From Herminiimonas sp. (GTDB lineage: Bacteria > Pseudomonadota > Gammaproteobacteria > Burkholderiales > Burkholderiaceae_D), in assembly GCA_028292665.1 (NCBI GenBank), contig JAQGLW010000083.1:1-64000 (forward strand): DNA of 64,000 nt, written 5' to 3'. Shown here piece after piece: positions 20,716 to 30,600 of this stretch. Below the pieces are notes generated by a model. It saw only the letters and a list, made by a program, of their open reading frames with translations. It searched no databases and was not told the DNA's origin. The translations under genes were made by a program, and so were the position numbers. Numbering within the stretch: the stretch's first letter is position 1; every line of letters starts with the position of its first letter.

Positions 20716-21623
20716 TTTTCGCCTTCCATGATCTGGATGAACACGTCTTCCAGATCCGCTTGATGCAGTTGCATGTCTTCGATCACCGCGCCGGATTCGC
20801 GCAGCTTCACTAAAATCGGTTCGACATCCAGATACTCATTGACGCGCAAAGTGTACTTGTTGCCGGACACCAGTTCATCCGGATGCGATACCAGCGGTTT
20901 AAGCACATCAGGCAGCGCGCCTTGGGCCAGACGCACCTCCAGTTGCGAACCGGATATCCGCTTGATCAACGCCGAGGTCGAATCGAGCGCAACGACCTTG
21001 CCTGCCTTCAGCATCGCGATCCGATTGCACAATGCCTGGGCTTCTTCGAGATAATGCGTGGTCAACACCACGGTATGGCCTTCGCGATTGAGGCGCGAGA
21101 CGAACTTCCATAACGTCTGACGCAATTCCACATCGACGCCGGCGGTCGGTTCATCCAGCACGATGACCGGCGGCTTGTGCACCAGCGCTTGCGCGACCAG
21201 TACACGCCGTTTCATGCCGCCCGATAACGAGCGCATGTTGGCGTCGGCCTTGTTGGTCAGATCGAGATGGTGCATTACTTCGTCGATCCATTTATCGTTG
21301 TTCTTCAACCCGAAGTAACCGGATTGCATGCGCAAGGTTTCGCGCACTGTAAAAAACGGATCAAATACCAATTCCTGCGGCACCACACCGAGCCGCTTGC
21401 GTGCTTCCCGATATTCGGTGACTACATCATGGCCATGAATCGATACGCTGCCGGAATCGGCCCGACTGAGTCCGGCGATAATTGAAATCAGCGTCGTTTT
21501 GCCTGCGCCATTGGGACCCAGAAGCCCGAAGAATTCGCCTTCTTCGATCGACAGCGAGACGCCGCCCAGCGCCCGTAGCGCACCGTAGCGTTTTTCGACA
21601 TTGGATATCTGGATTGCAGCCAT
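20712..21623 (-). CDS. ABC transporter ATP-binding protein (YadG-like)
   Basis: 303-residue ATPase energising the adjacent ABC-2 permease. Walker A is [12 protein letters not shown], the signature is LSGGMKRRVLVAQAL, Walker B is VIVLDEPTAGVD, and the H-loop is in TVVLTTHYLEEA. A C-terminal extension of about 80 residues is typical of drug, antibiotic or polysaccharide exporters. The ATG at 21623 (MAAIQISNVEKRYG) is preferred over one five codons upstream. Confidence 0.92.
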   Translation of the reverse strand: MAAIQISNVEKRYGALRALGGVSLSIEEGEFFGLLGPNGAGKTTLISIIAGLSRADSGSVSIHGHDVVTEYREARKRLGVVPQELVFDPFFTVRETLRMQSGYFGLKNNDKWIDEVMHHLDLTNKADANMRSLSGGMKRRVLVAQALVHKPPVIVLDEPTAGVDVELRQTLWKFVSRLNREGHTVVLTTHYLEEAQALCNRIAMLKAGKVVALDSTSALIKRISGSQLEVRLAQGALPDVLKPLVSHPDELVSGNKYTLRVNEYLDVEPILVKLRESGAVIEDMQLHQADLEDVFIQIMEGEK

Positions 21624-21768
21624 GCGGGCTCGTTGCATACTTTACGAAAAATTAATCAGGGGCGCTGCCAAATCCTTGCAAACCCCTAGGCGGAAAAGCT
21701 CTTGATTATATTGGATTTCCGGCCACAGGACCGGATAAAGAAGGAAGCGCGAAGAGTTGACCGAGCGG

Positions 21769-22026
21769 TCAATGGTGCAGCAGGTCAGCCACTCCATACA
21801 ACTTGGCGAGGCTCTGCAGGTTGGCCGGCATATTGTGGAACGTGAGCGGAGCGCCGCGTTCAGATGCCACCCGCTGCCATGCAAGCAGCGTGGCAACGGC
21901 GGCCGAGTCGACCGCCGTCAGTTGCGCCAGGTCGATCTCCGTCTGTCCGGACTCTATCGCAAGCAATCCTGCGTCCAATGCAGTTTTGGCATTGTTGACG
22001 GTCAGCGTTAAAGTAGGCCGGAACAT
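21769..22026 (-). CDS. mlaB: Phospholipid transport system STAS-domain protein MlaB
   Basis: 85-residue STAS-domain protein that in the Mla system binds the MlaF ATPase on the cytoplasmic face and stabilises the complex. The characteristic central motif is EIDLAQLTAVDSAAVATLLAW, and the C-terminal helix region is NLQSLAKLYGVADLL. It is the last gene of the mla set, 21 bp after mlaC. Identity rests on fold-type motif plus position. Confidence 0.88.
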   Translation of the reverse strand: MFRPTLTLTVNNAKTALDAGLLAIESGQTEIDLAQLTAVDSAAVATLLAWQRVASERGAPLTFHNMPANLQSLAKLYGVADLLHH

Positions 22027-22047
22027 GATGAAACAATCAGCAGGTTA

Positions 22048-22698
22048 TCAGGATGGCTTTGCCACGCCTTTGGCGGCGCTCGCAGCCAACTTCTTGTTTC
22101 GCTCGGACAGGGTCTTGATCAAGCCATCGATGCCGCCCTTGCTGATTTCGGAAGCGAAGTTGCCCTTGTAAGTCTCTACCAGCCAGGCGCCGAGCACATT
22201 GACATCATAAATCTTCCAGCCGGATGGCAATTTCTCAAGGCGATAATTGAGCTGGAGCGGCTCGCCGCGCGGTTGCACTACTTGAGAACGAACTTCCACT
22301 TCGGTATCGGACGGATCCGCGCGCAACGGCTTGAATTCCAGTTTTTGATCCTTGACCTGAGCGATAGCGCCGGAATAGGTGTACACCAGCAAGCTGCGGA
22401 ATTCATTGATCAATTGTTTTTGCTGCTCAGGCGTCGCTTCACGCCAAAAACGGCCGGCAGCCAGAGCTGTCATGCGCTGAAAATCCACGTTGGGCAAAAT
22501 TTTGGCTTCGACCACTTCCAGCACGCGTTTTTGATTGCCGCTTTGAATATCCTTGTCTGCTTTCGCGATGTCCAGTACTTCCTGGCTGATGCGCTTTACA
22601 AGCGCATCAGGCGCCTCCTGTTGCGCACTGGCAGAGCCGGCAAATGCCAGGACGCCAATGGAAAACGCAGCGATAAGTAATTTCTTTAACATTTTCAT
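22048..22698 (-). CDS. mlaC: Phospholipid-binding periplasmic protein MlaC
   Basis: 216-residue soluble lipid carrier that shuttles phospholipids between the MlaA outer-membrane complex and the MlaFEDB complex. A clear signal peptide (KMLKKLLIAAFSIGVLAFAGSASA) precedes the Ttg2D/MlaC domain with FQRMTALAAGRFWREATPEQQKQLINEF and LEKLPSGWKIYDVNVLGAWLVETYKGNF. AGGAAA lies before the ATG. There is a 115-bp gap from mlaA. Confidence 0.95.
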   Translation of the reverse strand: MKMLKKLLIAAFSIGVLAFAGSASAQQEAPDALVKRISQEVLDIAKADKDIQSGNQKRVLEVVEAKILPNVDFQRMTALAAGRFWREATPEQQKQLINEFRSLLVYTYSGAIAQVKDQKLEFKPLRADPSDTEVEVRSQVVQPRGEPLQLNYRLEKLPSGWKIYDVNVLGAWLVETYKGNFASEISKGGIDGLIKTLSERNKKLAASAAKGVAKPS

Positions 22699-22813
22699 AA
22701 TTTCCTGAATGACTAAGCTGGATCTGATCGCATCGTAAATTACTGTGGGTCAATAATTAACTGTTAATTGATCGAATCGGATGACAAGGATATCCCACAT
22801 AATGCAACTGTAT

Positions 22814-23707
22814 CTATGGAGACTGCCGGTTAACAGGACTTTTCAACTGAGAAACTGGGCTTGCACCGTCTTTATCAAGGCGATCGTTCGTGTTGTTTAA
22901 TATTAAGACATCAGGCTTCGATGCCGGTTCCACAGATTGCAAGGATACAACATCGGATGGCGCGGCCGCATCAGGCGATAACGGTATCTGATCCAGACCG
23001 GAATTATTGTCGGTTTTCTTTGGTTTCTGGTCTTCTCCGTCATTGATTTTATTTGCACGGCGCTGCAAATACGCATCTCTTACGAACTCATATCGATCGA
23101 GTGCAGCATCTTCGATGAGATTGGAGGCATCGAGCACAACGGAACGCTGATCGATGACGCGCACGACCGAACCGGTGTTGCGCACCCAAACCGGATACTG
23201 GTAGTGCCATAAATCGCCTTGTATATCGACCGGCAACGCCACAGTGTCGCGCAATGTCGTCGAACCTAGAAACGGCAATACGACATAAGGACCGGACTCG
23301 ATCCCCCACGTTCCCAAAGTCACACCGAAATCCTGCTTGTGCTTTTGCATTCCGGCCTCGGAACCGATATCGAGCAGACCTCCCAGACCCAACGTGCTGT
23401 TGACAGCCACCCGCATGACGTCAGAAAAACCATCGGCGCCTTTGCCTTGCAGCAGATTATTCACTGCGGTCCATACATCGCCGATATTACCGAAAAAATT
23501 GCCGATTGCGGTCTGCACGAACGATGGCAGTACATTTCGATAGGCAATTGCAGCCGGTTTCAATGCAGCCTGGTCAAGCTTGTCATTGAAGCTGAACATC
23601 GCACGATTGAAATCCTCAAAAGGATCTTGCGGATTATTGGTGGTGGCACAACCGGCAAGTGTCACCGCAATCGCCAGCGCGCCGATGCGACGCGGAATGT
23701 AATTCAT
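22814..23707 (-). CDS. mlaA: Outer-membrane lipoprotein MlaA (VacJ)
   Basis: 297-residue lipoprotein that extracts mislocalised phospholipids from the outer leaflet. The lipobox is LAGC near residue 19. The VacJ domain has DPFEDFNRAMFSFNDKLD, FFGNIGDVWTAVNNLLQGK, FGVTLGTWGIESGPYVVLPFLGSTTLRDT and a later DASNLIEDAALDRYEFVRDAYLQRR. A disordered C-terminal tail of about 75 residues, rich in Asp/Asn/Pro/Ser, is longer than in E. coli. The gene lies inside the mla operon, unlike in E. coli where vacJ is separate. It overlaps the mlaD stop by 4 bp. Confidence 0.95.
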   Translation of the reverse strand: MNYIPRRIGALAIAVTLAGCATTNNPQDPFEDFNRAMFSFNDKLDQAALKPAAIAYRNVLPSFVQTAIGNFFGNIGDVWTAVNNLLQGKGADGFSDVMRVAVNSTLGLGGLLDIGSEAGMQKHKQDFGVTLGTWGIESGPYVVLPFLGSTTLRDTVALPVDIQGDLWHYQYPVWVRNTGSVVRVIDQRSVVLDASNLIEDAALDRYEFVRDAYLQRRANKINDGEDQKPKKTDNNSGLDQIPLSPDAAAPSDVVSLQSVEPASKPDVLILNNTNDRLDKDGASPVSQLKSPVNRQSP

Positions 23708-24180
23708 TTATTATTGCCCTCTTTTCCTTCAGCCGCTTTGCTGAACAGGAATTGACTGATTAAATTTTCCAGCACGATCGCCGATTGCGTCATCTTTATC
23801 TTGTCCCCGGCCACCAGGTTATTCGTATCGCCGCCAGGCTCAAGCCCGATGTATTGCTCCCCCAACAAGCCCGAGGTCAGAATCTTGGCCGAAGTATCTT
23901 TTGGAAATTTGTAATGCCCTTGTACCTGTAACGTCACCATTGCCTGAAAACTTTTGTCATCGAACCTGATGTCCTCTACCCGGCCAACTACAACGCCCGC
24001 GCTTTTTACCGGCGCACGGGGTTTCAGGCCACCGATATTATCAAACCTGGCGATAACCGGATAAGTCTGTTCAAAGGATAACGAGCTCATGTTGCCGGCT
24101 TTCATCGCCAGGAAAAGCAGCGCCGCCGCACCCAACAGTACGAACACGCCTACCCATAAGTCTAACGATTTGCGTTGCAT
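23704..24180 (-). CDS. mlaD: Phospholipid transport MCE-domain protein MlaD
   Basis: 158-residue inner-membrane-anchored MCE protein that forms the hexameric periplasmic ring of the Mla complex. The N-terminal helix is LDLWVGVFVLLGAAALLFLAM. The MCE domain includes ARFDNIGGLKPRAPVKSAGVVVGRV and the hydrophobic pore loop region TSGLLGEQYIGLEPGG. The ATG at 24180 (MQRKSLDLW) is the family start. It is separated from mlaE by an AT-rich 133-bp gap. Confidence 0.95.
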   Translation of the reverse strand: MQRKSLDLWVGVFVLLGAAALLFLAMKAGNMSSLSFEQTYPVIARFDNIGGLKPRAPVKSAGVVVGRVEDIRFDDKSFQAMVTLQVQGHYKFPKDTSAKILTSGLLGEQYIGLEPGGDTNNLVAGDKIKMTQSAIVLENLISQFLFSKAAEGKEGNNK

Positions 24181-24313
24181 AATCCGATACCCTAAATATG
24201 GGATGTGAAGCCTTTTCAAGCCAAAAAATCTTAATGAATGAACTATATCTTCAAATATTTCATGTTCTTGATATTAAAAACAACTCTACAATCTTTTTTC
24301 GTATTGCGTCGGC

Positions 24314-25096
24314 TTACTGATTAAACATCAATGCAGTGAGCAAAAAGTCCAGCCACAAGACACTGAGCGATCCGATCACAACGGTACGGGTCGTCGCGCG
24401 CGCGACGCCTTCCGGCGTCGGTTGCGCTTGATAGCCTTGAAACAGCGCGATGAAAGTGACCGCAAATCCGAACACCACGCTTTTGATGACTCCGTTGGCG
24501 ATGTCTTTCCAGATGTCGACGCCGGCTTGCATCTGTGACCAGAATGCGCCTTCATCGACGCCGATCAATTGTACGCCGACAACGTAACCGCCAATGATGC
24601 CGACCGCGCTGAAAATCGCAGCCAGCACCGGCATCGCAATCACACCGGCCCAGAAGCGAGGAGCAAGCACGCGTTGCAGCGGATTGATTGCCATCATTTC
24701 CATTGCGGACAATTGCTCGCCCGCTTTCATCAGGCCGATTTCGGCAGTCAACGAGGTGCCGGCACGGCCGGCAAATAACAGCGCGGTCACCACCGGCCCC
24801 AGTTCACGGGTCAATGACAGTGCGACCAATAAGCCCAACGCTTGTTCCGAACCGTATTTATTCAGTGTGTAATATCCTTGCAGTCCCAGCACGAAACCGA
24901 CAAACAAACCTGACACCGCGATGATGACCAGCGAGTAATTGCCGATAAAATGAATCTGGTCGGTCACCAGCCGCAGGCGGCGCCATAATCCGCCCGATGC
25001 GCGCAACACCTCAAAAAAGGTTCGGGTGGCAAAGCCCAGGTTGGCGATGTATTCGCGGATAAACCGCCCTATCGAAGACAGCAGATTCACCATCAT
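24314..25096 (-). CDS. mlaE: Phospholipid transport permease MlaE
   Basis: 260-residue integral membrane permease of the Mla ABC system. The family core is present: ALTRELGPVVTALLFAGRAGTSLTAEIGLMKAGEQLSAMEMMAINP, followed by LAPRFWAGVIAMPVLAAIF and the C-terminal helices. GTG at 25099, ATG at 25096 and ATG at 25093 are consecutive possible starts overlapping or abutting the mlaF stop; 25096 is chosen. Translation is probably coupled to mlaF. Confidence 0.95.
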   Translation of the reverse strand: MMVNLLSSIGRFIREYIANLGFATRTFFEVLRASGGLWRRLRLVTDQIHFIGNYSLVIIAVSGLFVGFVLGLQGYYTLNKYGSEQALGLLVALSLTRELGPVVTALLFAGRAGTSLTAEIGLMKAGEQLSAMEMMAINPLQRVLAPRFWAGVIAMPVLAAIFSAVGIIGGYVVGVQLIGVDEGAFWSQMQAGVDIWKDIANGVIKSVVFGFAVTFIALFQGYQAQPTPEGVARATTRTVVIGSLSVLWLDFLLTALMFNQ

Positions 25097-25098
25097 CA

Positions 25099-25896
25099 CT
25101 ACGCCCTCAAGCCCAAATCGTCGGCCAGCGACCGGCCCGGATAATGGAAAGGCACCGGACCATCGGCCTCGGCATGCACAAACTGCTTTACGTAAGGATC
25201 GCTGGAAACGAGCATCTCGTCCGGCGTACCCTGCGCAACGATTTTTCCCTGCGACAGAAAATACACATAGTCTGCAATCGCGAACGATTCATGCACATCG
25301 TGCGACACCAGAATCGAAGTCGAGCCGAGCGCATCGTTCAATGTGCGAATCAGGTTGGCGATGACTCCCATCGAAATCGGATCGAGGCCGGCGAACGGCT
25401 CGTCATACATGATCAGTTGCGGATCGAGCGCAATCGCGCGCGCCACCGCCACGCGGCGGGCCATGCCGCCGGAAATCTCTGCCGGCTTCAATTGCGCTGC
25501 ATTGCGCAGACCGACAGCATGCAATTTCATCAACACCAGATCGCGAATCAACAACTCCGGCAAATTCGTGTGTTCACGCAGCGGAAACGCAACGTTTTCA
25601 AATACTGTCAGGTCGGTGAAGAGCGCGCCATGCTGGAACAGCATTCCCATCCTGCGCCGCAATGCATACAATTCCTTGGTCTCCAGTGCATGGACCATTT
25701 GACCGTCGACGCACACTGTGCCTGATTGCGGCTGCAGCTGACCGCCGATCAGCCGCAAAATAGTGGTCTTTCCCGAACCGGAACCGCCCATTACGGCAAT
25801 CACTTTGCCCCGAGGGAAATCCATCCGGAGATCCGATAAAATCGGACGCTCTCCATAACCAAAATGTAAATTGCGAATTTCGACGAGATTAGGCAC
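25099..25896 (-). CDS. mlaF: Phospholipid transport ATP-binding protein MlaF
   Basis: 265-residue ATPase of the Mla complex. Walker A is VMGGSGSGKTTILRL, the signature is ISGGMARRVAVARAIALDP, Walker B is LIMYDEPFAGLDP and the H-loop is in ILVSHDVHESF. The C-terminal extension beyond about residue 235 is typical of MlaF. It is the first gene of the mla operon and the apparent head of the long minus-strand cluster running to tatC. Confidence 0.96.
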   Translation of the reverse strand: MPNLVEIRNLHFGYGERPILSDLRMDFPRGKVIAVMGGSGSGKTTILRLIGGQLQPQSGTVCVDGQMVHALETKELYALRRRMGMLFQHGALFTDLTVFENVAFPLREHTNLPELLIRDLVLMKLHAVGLRNAAQLKPAEISGGMARRVAVARAIALDPQLIMYDEPFAGLDPISMGVIANLIRTLNDALGSTSILVSHDVHESFAIADYVYFLSQGKIVAQGTPDEMLVSSDPYVKQFVHAEADGPVPFHYPGRSLADDLGLRA

Positions 25897-26041
25897 GACA
25901 ACGCTTATTTATTGCAATAACGTGATTGTAGTGCAGAAAGTACAATCGCTTGTACGGAGGCTCACGGAGTTATCTTAAAACAACAGTTCATGAAGGCTGC
26001 ACGAGGTAGTCGGTCCGTCTGAAACAACTGTACTTGTCGAA

Positions 26042-26078
26042 AAATCAAAAAGCCTGCGACTCGCAGGCTTTTTGATTT
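26042..26078 (-). terminator. Terminator of gltBD
   Basis: A perfect 17-bp stem (AAATCAAAAAGCCTGCG against CGCAGGCTTTTTGATTT) with a 3-base loop, ending 16 bp after the gltD stop. On the minus strand the stem is followed by more T residues. The rest of the gap up to the mlaF start (25897-26041) has no gene that I can see. Confidence 0.9.
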
Positions 26079-26094
26079 GCTTGTTCGATCCTGC

Positions 26095-27558
26095 TTATCG
26101 CGGCAGAACCGAGGAGCCCATCAAGAATTCATCAACCGCGCGTGCGCATTGACGTCCTTCACGAATCGCCCATACCACCAGCGACTGGCCGCGACGCATG
26201 TCGCCCGCTGCGAATACCTTGCCGGCCGAGGTCTGGTAGCAACCATCACCATCGGTAGACGCCTTCGCATTGCCGCGCACATCCCTGTCGACGCCGAAGG
26301 CATCCAGCACTTGCTGTACCGGCGAAACGAAACCCATTGCGAGCAGGACCAGGTCGGCTTTCATTTCAAATTCGGAATTCGGCATTTCCTGCATTTTGCC
26401 GTCTTTCCATTCGACGCGCGCCGCTATCAGTTTCTCAACCTTGCCGTTCTTCCCTTCCAGGCGCTTGGTCGCGACTGCCCAGTCACGCTCGCAGCCCTCT
26501 TCGTGCGATGACGAGGTGCGCAGCTTGGTCGGCCAATACGGCCACACCATCGGCTTGTTTTCCTGCTCCGGCGGTTGCGGCAGCAATTCGAATTGCGCGA
26601 CCGACGTTGCCCCATGGCGATTGGAAGTGCCGACACAGTCGGAGCCGGTATCGCCGCCGCCGATCACAACCACGTGCTTGCCGGTGGCCATGATCTGATC
26701 CTTGACCTTGTCGCCGGCATTCACCTTGTTTTGCAAAGGCAGAAACTCCATCGCAAAATGGACGCCTTTCAATTCGCGGCCCGGCACTGGCAAGTCGCGC
26801 GGCTGCTCTGCGCCGCCGGCGATCACGACGGCATCGAATTCCTTGTTGATCTGCTCGGGCGAGATGGTTTCCCTGGCCCAGTTGGTGACATTGGACGGGA
26901 AATCCTTGCCGATCAGCACGCCGGTGCGAAAAGTCACGCCTTCGGCTTGCATCTGTTCGACGCGGCGGTCGATATGTGTCTTTTCCATCTTGAAGTCGGG
27001 AATGCCGTAACGCAGCAAGCCGCCGATGCGATCGTTTTTCTCGAACACGGTCACATCGTGGCCGACACGGGCCAATTGCTGTGCAGCAGCCAGACCGGCC
27101 GGGCCGGAACCGACTACGGCGACTTTCTTGCCGGTTTTGACAGCCGCCGGCAACGGTACGACCCAGCCGTTTTCCCAACCTTTGTCGATGATGAAATGCT
27201 CGATCGATTTGATCCCGACCGGGTCGTCGTTGATGCCGAGCGTACACGCGGTTTCGCACGGCGCCGGACAGATTCGGCCGGTAAATTCAGGAAAATTATT
27301 GGTCGAATGCAGCGTGTCCAGCGCTTCCCTGTAGTTGCCGTTATAAACCAGGTCGTTCCAGTCGGGGATGATGTTGTTGACCGGGCAGCCACTATTGCAG
27401 AACGGTATGCCGCAATCCATGCAGCGCGCACCCTGGACCTTCGCCTGATCGTCGCTCAGGTGCACCATGAATTCCTTGTAATGCTTCTTGCGCATCTGCG
27501 GCGCTTCGCTTGCTTCCTGCAAGCGCTGGAATTCCAGAAAGCCGGTTACTTTTCCCAT
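26095..27558 (-). CDS. gltD: Glutamate synthase small subunit GltD
   Basis: 487-residue NADPH-dependent flavoprotein subunit that feeds electrons to GltB for glutamate formation. The N-terminal Fe-S region has [28 protein letters not shown] and [13 protein letters not shown]. An FAD-binding Rossmann motif [18 protein letters not shown] and a second nucleotide-binding motif [16 protein letters not shown] follow. The C-terminal FAD motif [18 protein letters not shown] is intact. It is 79 bp downstream of gltB and ends at a strong terminator. Confidence 0.97.
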   Translation of the reverse strand: MGKVTGFLEFQRLQEASEAPQMRKKHYKEFMVHLSDDQAKVQGARCMDCGIPFCNSGCPVNNIIPDWNDLVYNGNYREALDTLHSTNNFPEFTGRICPAPCETACTLGINDDPVGIKSIEHFIIDKGWENGWVVPLPAAVKTGKKVAVVGSGPAGLAAAQQLARVGHDVTVFEKNDRIGGLLRYGIPDFKMEKTHIDRRVEQMQAEGVTFRTGVLIGKDFPSNVTNWARETISPEQINKEFDAVVIAGGAEQPRDLPVPGRELKGVHFAMEFLPLQNKVNAGDKVKDQIMATGKHVVVIGGGDTGSDCVGTSNRHGATSVAQFELLPQPPEQENKPMVWPYWPTKLRTSSSHEEGCERDWAVATKRLEGKNGKVEKLIAARVEWKDGKMQEMPNSEFEMKADLVLLAMGFVSPVQQVLDAFGVDRDVRGNAKASTDGDGCYQTSAGKVFAAGDMRRGQSLVVWAIREGRQCARAVDEFLMGSSVLPR

Positions 27559-27637
27559 TTTTTACTCACCCTCTTGACACAAAGTTTACACAGCCCGGAT
27601 ATCCCCCGGCCTGTGCGTCTGCATGGTTTGTTGATCG

Positions 27638-30600
27638 TTATGCTGCAATTTTTTCTTTTGCCAGCTTGGCAGCCTTGGCCGCATCCATCTCGCCCAGCGC
27701 CCGCTTGTACTCGGTCGGGAAGACTTTGACGAACTTGCTGCGCGCGGTGGCCCAGTCGTCCAGCAGACTGCGCGCGCGCGTACTGCCGGTGTACTTGAAA
27801 TGACGCTCGATCAAGCCTTTCAAAATCTCTTCGTGGGTTTGCGCTTCGCCGCCGCGCACCGTGGTATGCCAGATTGCACGGTCGGTCTTTGCCTCCTGCT
27901 CGGCCGATGACAAGACCGGATTGAGATCGACCATCGCCATGTTGCATTTCCTGGCAAAGTCTCCATCCGGGTCATACACGTAAGCGATACCGCCCGACAT
28001 GCCTGCGGCGAAGTTGCGGCCGGTCGCGCCCAGCACGACGACGGTGCCGCCGGTCATGTATTCGCAACCATGATCGCCGGTACCTTCGACTACTGCGGTT
28101 GCGCCGGAATTACGCACTGCGAAACGCTCGCCGGCGACACCATTGATGAATGCCTCACCAGCAATCGCGCCATACAGGACAGTATTGCCGACGATAATGT
28201 TGTCGACCGCCCAGCCGCGGAACTCGGTATTGGGGCGCACGATGATGCGGCCGCCCGACAAGCCTTTGCCGACATAATCGTTGCCCTCGCCGACCAGATC
28301 GAGCGTGATCCCATGCGCCAGGAATGCACCAACCGATTGGCCGGCGGTTCCATGCAACTGGATATGGATCGTATCGTCGGGCAAACCTTCGTGTCCGTAT
28401 TTTTTGGCAACTTCGCCGGACAGCATTGTGCCGACAGTCCGATTGACGTTCTTGACCGGCGAAATGAATGAGACTTTCTCGCCTTTGTCGAGCGCCGCCT
28501 TCGCCTGTGCGATCAGTTTGTGGTCAAGCGCTTTTTCCAGACCGTGCTCCTGCTCTTCGACCTGATAACGCGGCTCGGAAGCCGGCATGTCCGGCTGATA
28601 GAAAATCCTGCTGAAATCGAGACCTTTCGCCTTCCAATGCGAAATCGCCTTTGATTTATCGAGCAGATCGGAACGGCCGATCAATTCGTTGTATGAAGGG
28701 ATGCCCAGTTGCGCCATGATCTGACGCGCCTCTTCAGCGACGAAGAAGAAGAAGTTGACGACATGCTCGGGCTTGCCCGCAAATTTCGCGCGCAGTACCG
28801 GGTCTTGCGTGGCGACGCCGACCGGGCAAGTATTCAAATGGCATTTGCGCATCATGATGCAGCCTTCGACCACCAATGGCGCGGTCGCAAAGCCTACCTC
28901 ATCGGCACCCAGCAATGCAGCGATCACGACGTCGCGTCCGGTCTTGATCTGGCCGTCGGTCTGCACACGGATACGGCTGCGCAGACGGTTCAGCACCAGC
29001 GTCTGCTGCGTTTCGGCCAGGCCCAATTCCCACGGCGTGCCGGCATGTTTGACCGAAGACAGCGGTGATGCGCCGGTACCGCCATCATGACCGGCGATCA
29101 CGACGTGGTCCGATTTCGCTTTTGCGACACCGGCAGCAACTGTGCCGACGCCGACTTCGGAGACCAGCTTGACGGAAATCGATGCTTTCGGATTGGCGTT
29201 TTTCAAATCATGAATCAGCTGCGCCAGATCCTCGATCGAATAAATATCATGATGCGGCGGCGGAGAAATCAGGCCGACACCTGGCACCGAGAAACGCAGC
29301 TTGGCGATGTATTCCGACACTTTGTGTCCGGGCAATTGTCCACCTTCGCCGGGCTTTGCGCCTTGCGCCATCTTGATCTGGATTTGATCGGCCGATGTGA
29401 GGTATTCGGCGGTCACGCCGAAACGTCCCGACGCAACCTGCTTGATTTTGGATCGCAACGAGTCGCCTGGCAGCAATGGCATATCGACTTCGATACGATC
29501 CTTGCCGATTACCGATGCCAGTGTATCGCCTTGCTTGATCGGGATGCCTTTCAATTCCTGGCGATAGCGATTTTCGTCTTCGCCGCCTTCGCCGGTATTG
29601 GATTTGCCCCCGATGCGGTTCATCGCAATCGCCAGCGTTGCATGGGCTTCGGTCGAGATCGAGCCGAGCGACATTGCGCCGGTTGCAAAACGCTTGACTA
29701 TTTCCTTGGCGGGTTCGACTTCGTCAAGCGGAATCGCTTGCGATGGATCCAGCTTGAATTCAAACAAGCCGCGCAACGTCATGTGACGCTTCGATTGATC
29801 GTTGATGATCTGCGCGTATTCCTTGTATGTGTTGAAGTTGTTGGCGCGTGCCGAATGCTGCAGTTTTGCAATCGCATCCGGTGTCCACATGTGATCTTCG
29901 CCGCGCACACGGAACGCATATTCACCGCCGGCATCCAGGGCATTGGCGAGCACCGGGTCGGTGCCGAATGCCAGTTTGTGCAGATGCAACGCTTCTTCGG
30001 CGACTTCGAATACGCCGATCCCTTCGACATTGGACGCGGTGCCTTTGAAGTACTTGTCAACCAGCGCCTTGTTCAAACCGATCGCTTCAAAAATCTGCGC
30101 GCCGCAATACGACATGTAAGTGGAGATGCCCATCTTCGACATCACCTTCATCAAGCCCTTGCCGATGGCCTTCTGAAAATTGTAGATTGCTTTTTCCGGC
30201 AACAGATCGCCGGGCAGACCCTTGGCCATGTCGATCAGCGTATCCATGGCCAGATATGGATGGATTGCTTCGGCGCCGTAACCGGCGAGCAGCGCGAAAT
30301 GATGTGTTTCACGCGCGGAACCGGTTTCGACGACGAGTCCGGTCGATGTACGCAAACCCTTGCTGACCAGATGCAGATGAATTGCCGACGTGGCAAGCAG
30401 TGCGGGTATTGCGACCTGCTCGGCATCGACTTTGCGATCGGAGATGATCAGGATGTTGTGGCCGGATCTGACCGCATCGACCGCTTTCGCGCACAGCGAA
30501 GCCAGGCGCGCCTCGATGCCTTCCTTGCCCCATGCAACCGGGTAGCAGATATTCAGTTCATGCGACTTGAACTTGCCGCCGGTATGTACGCTGATGTTGC

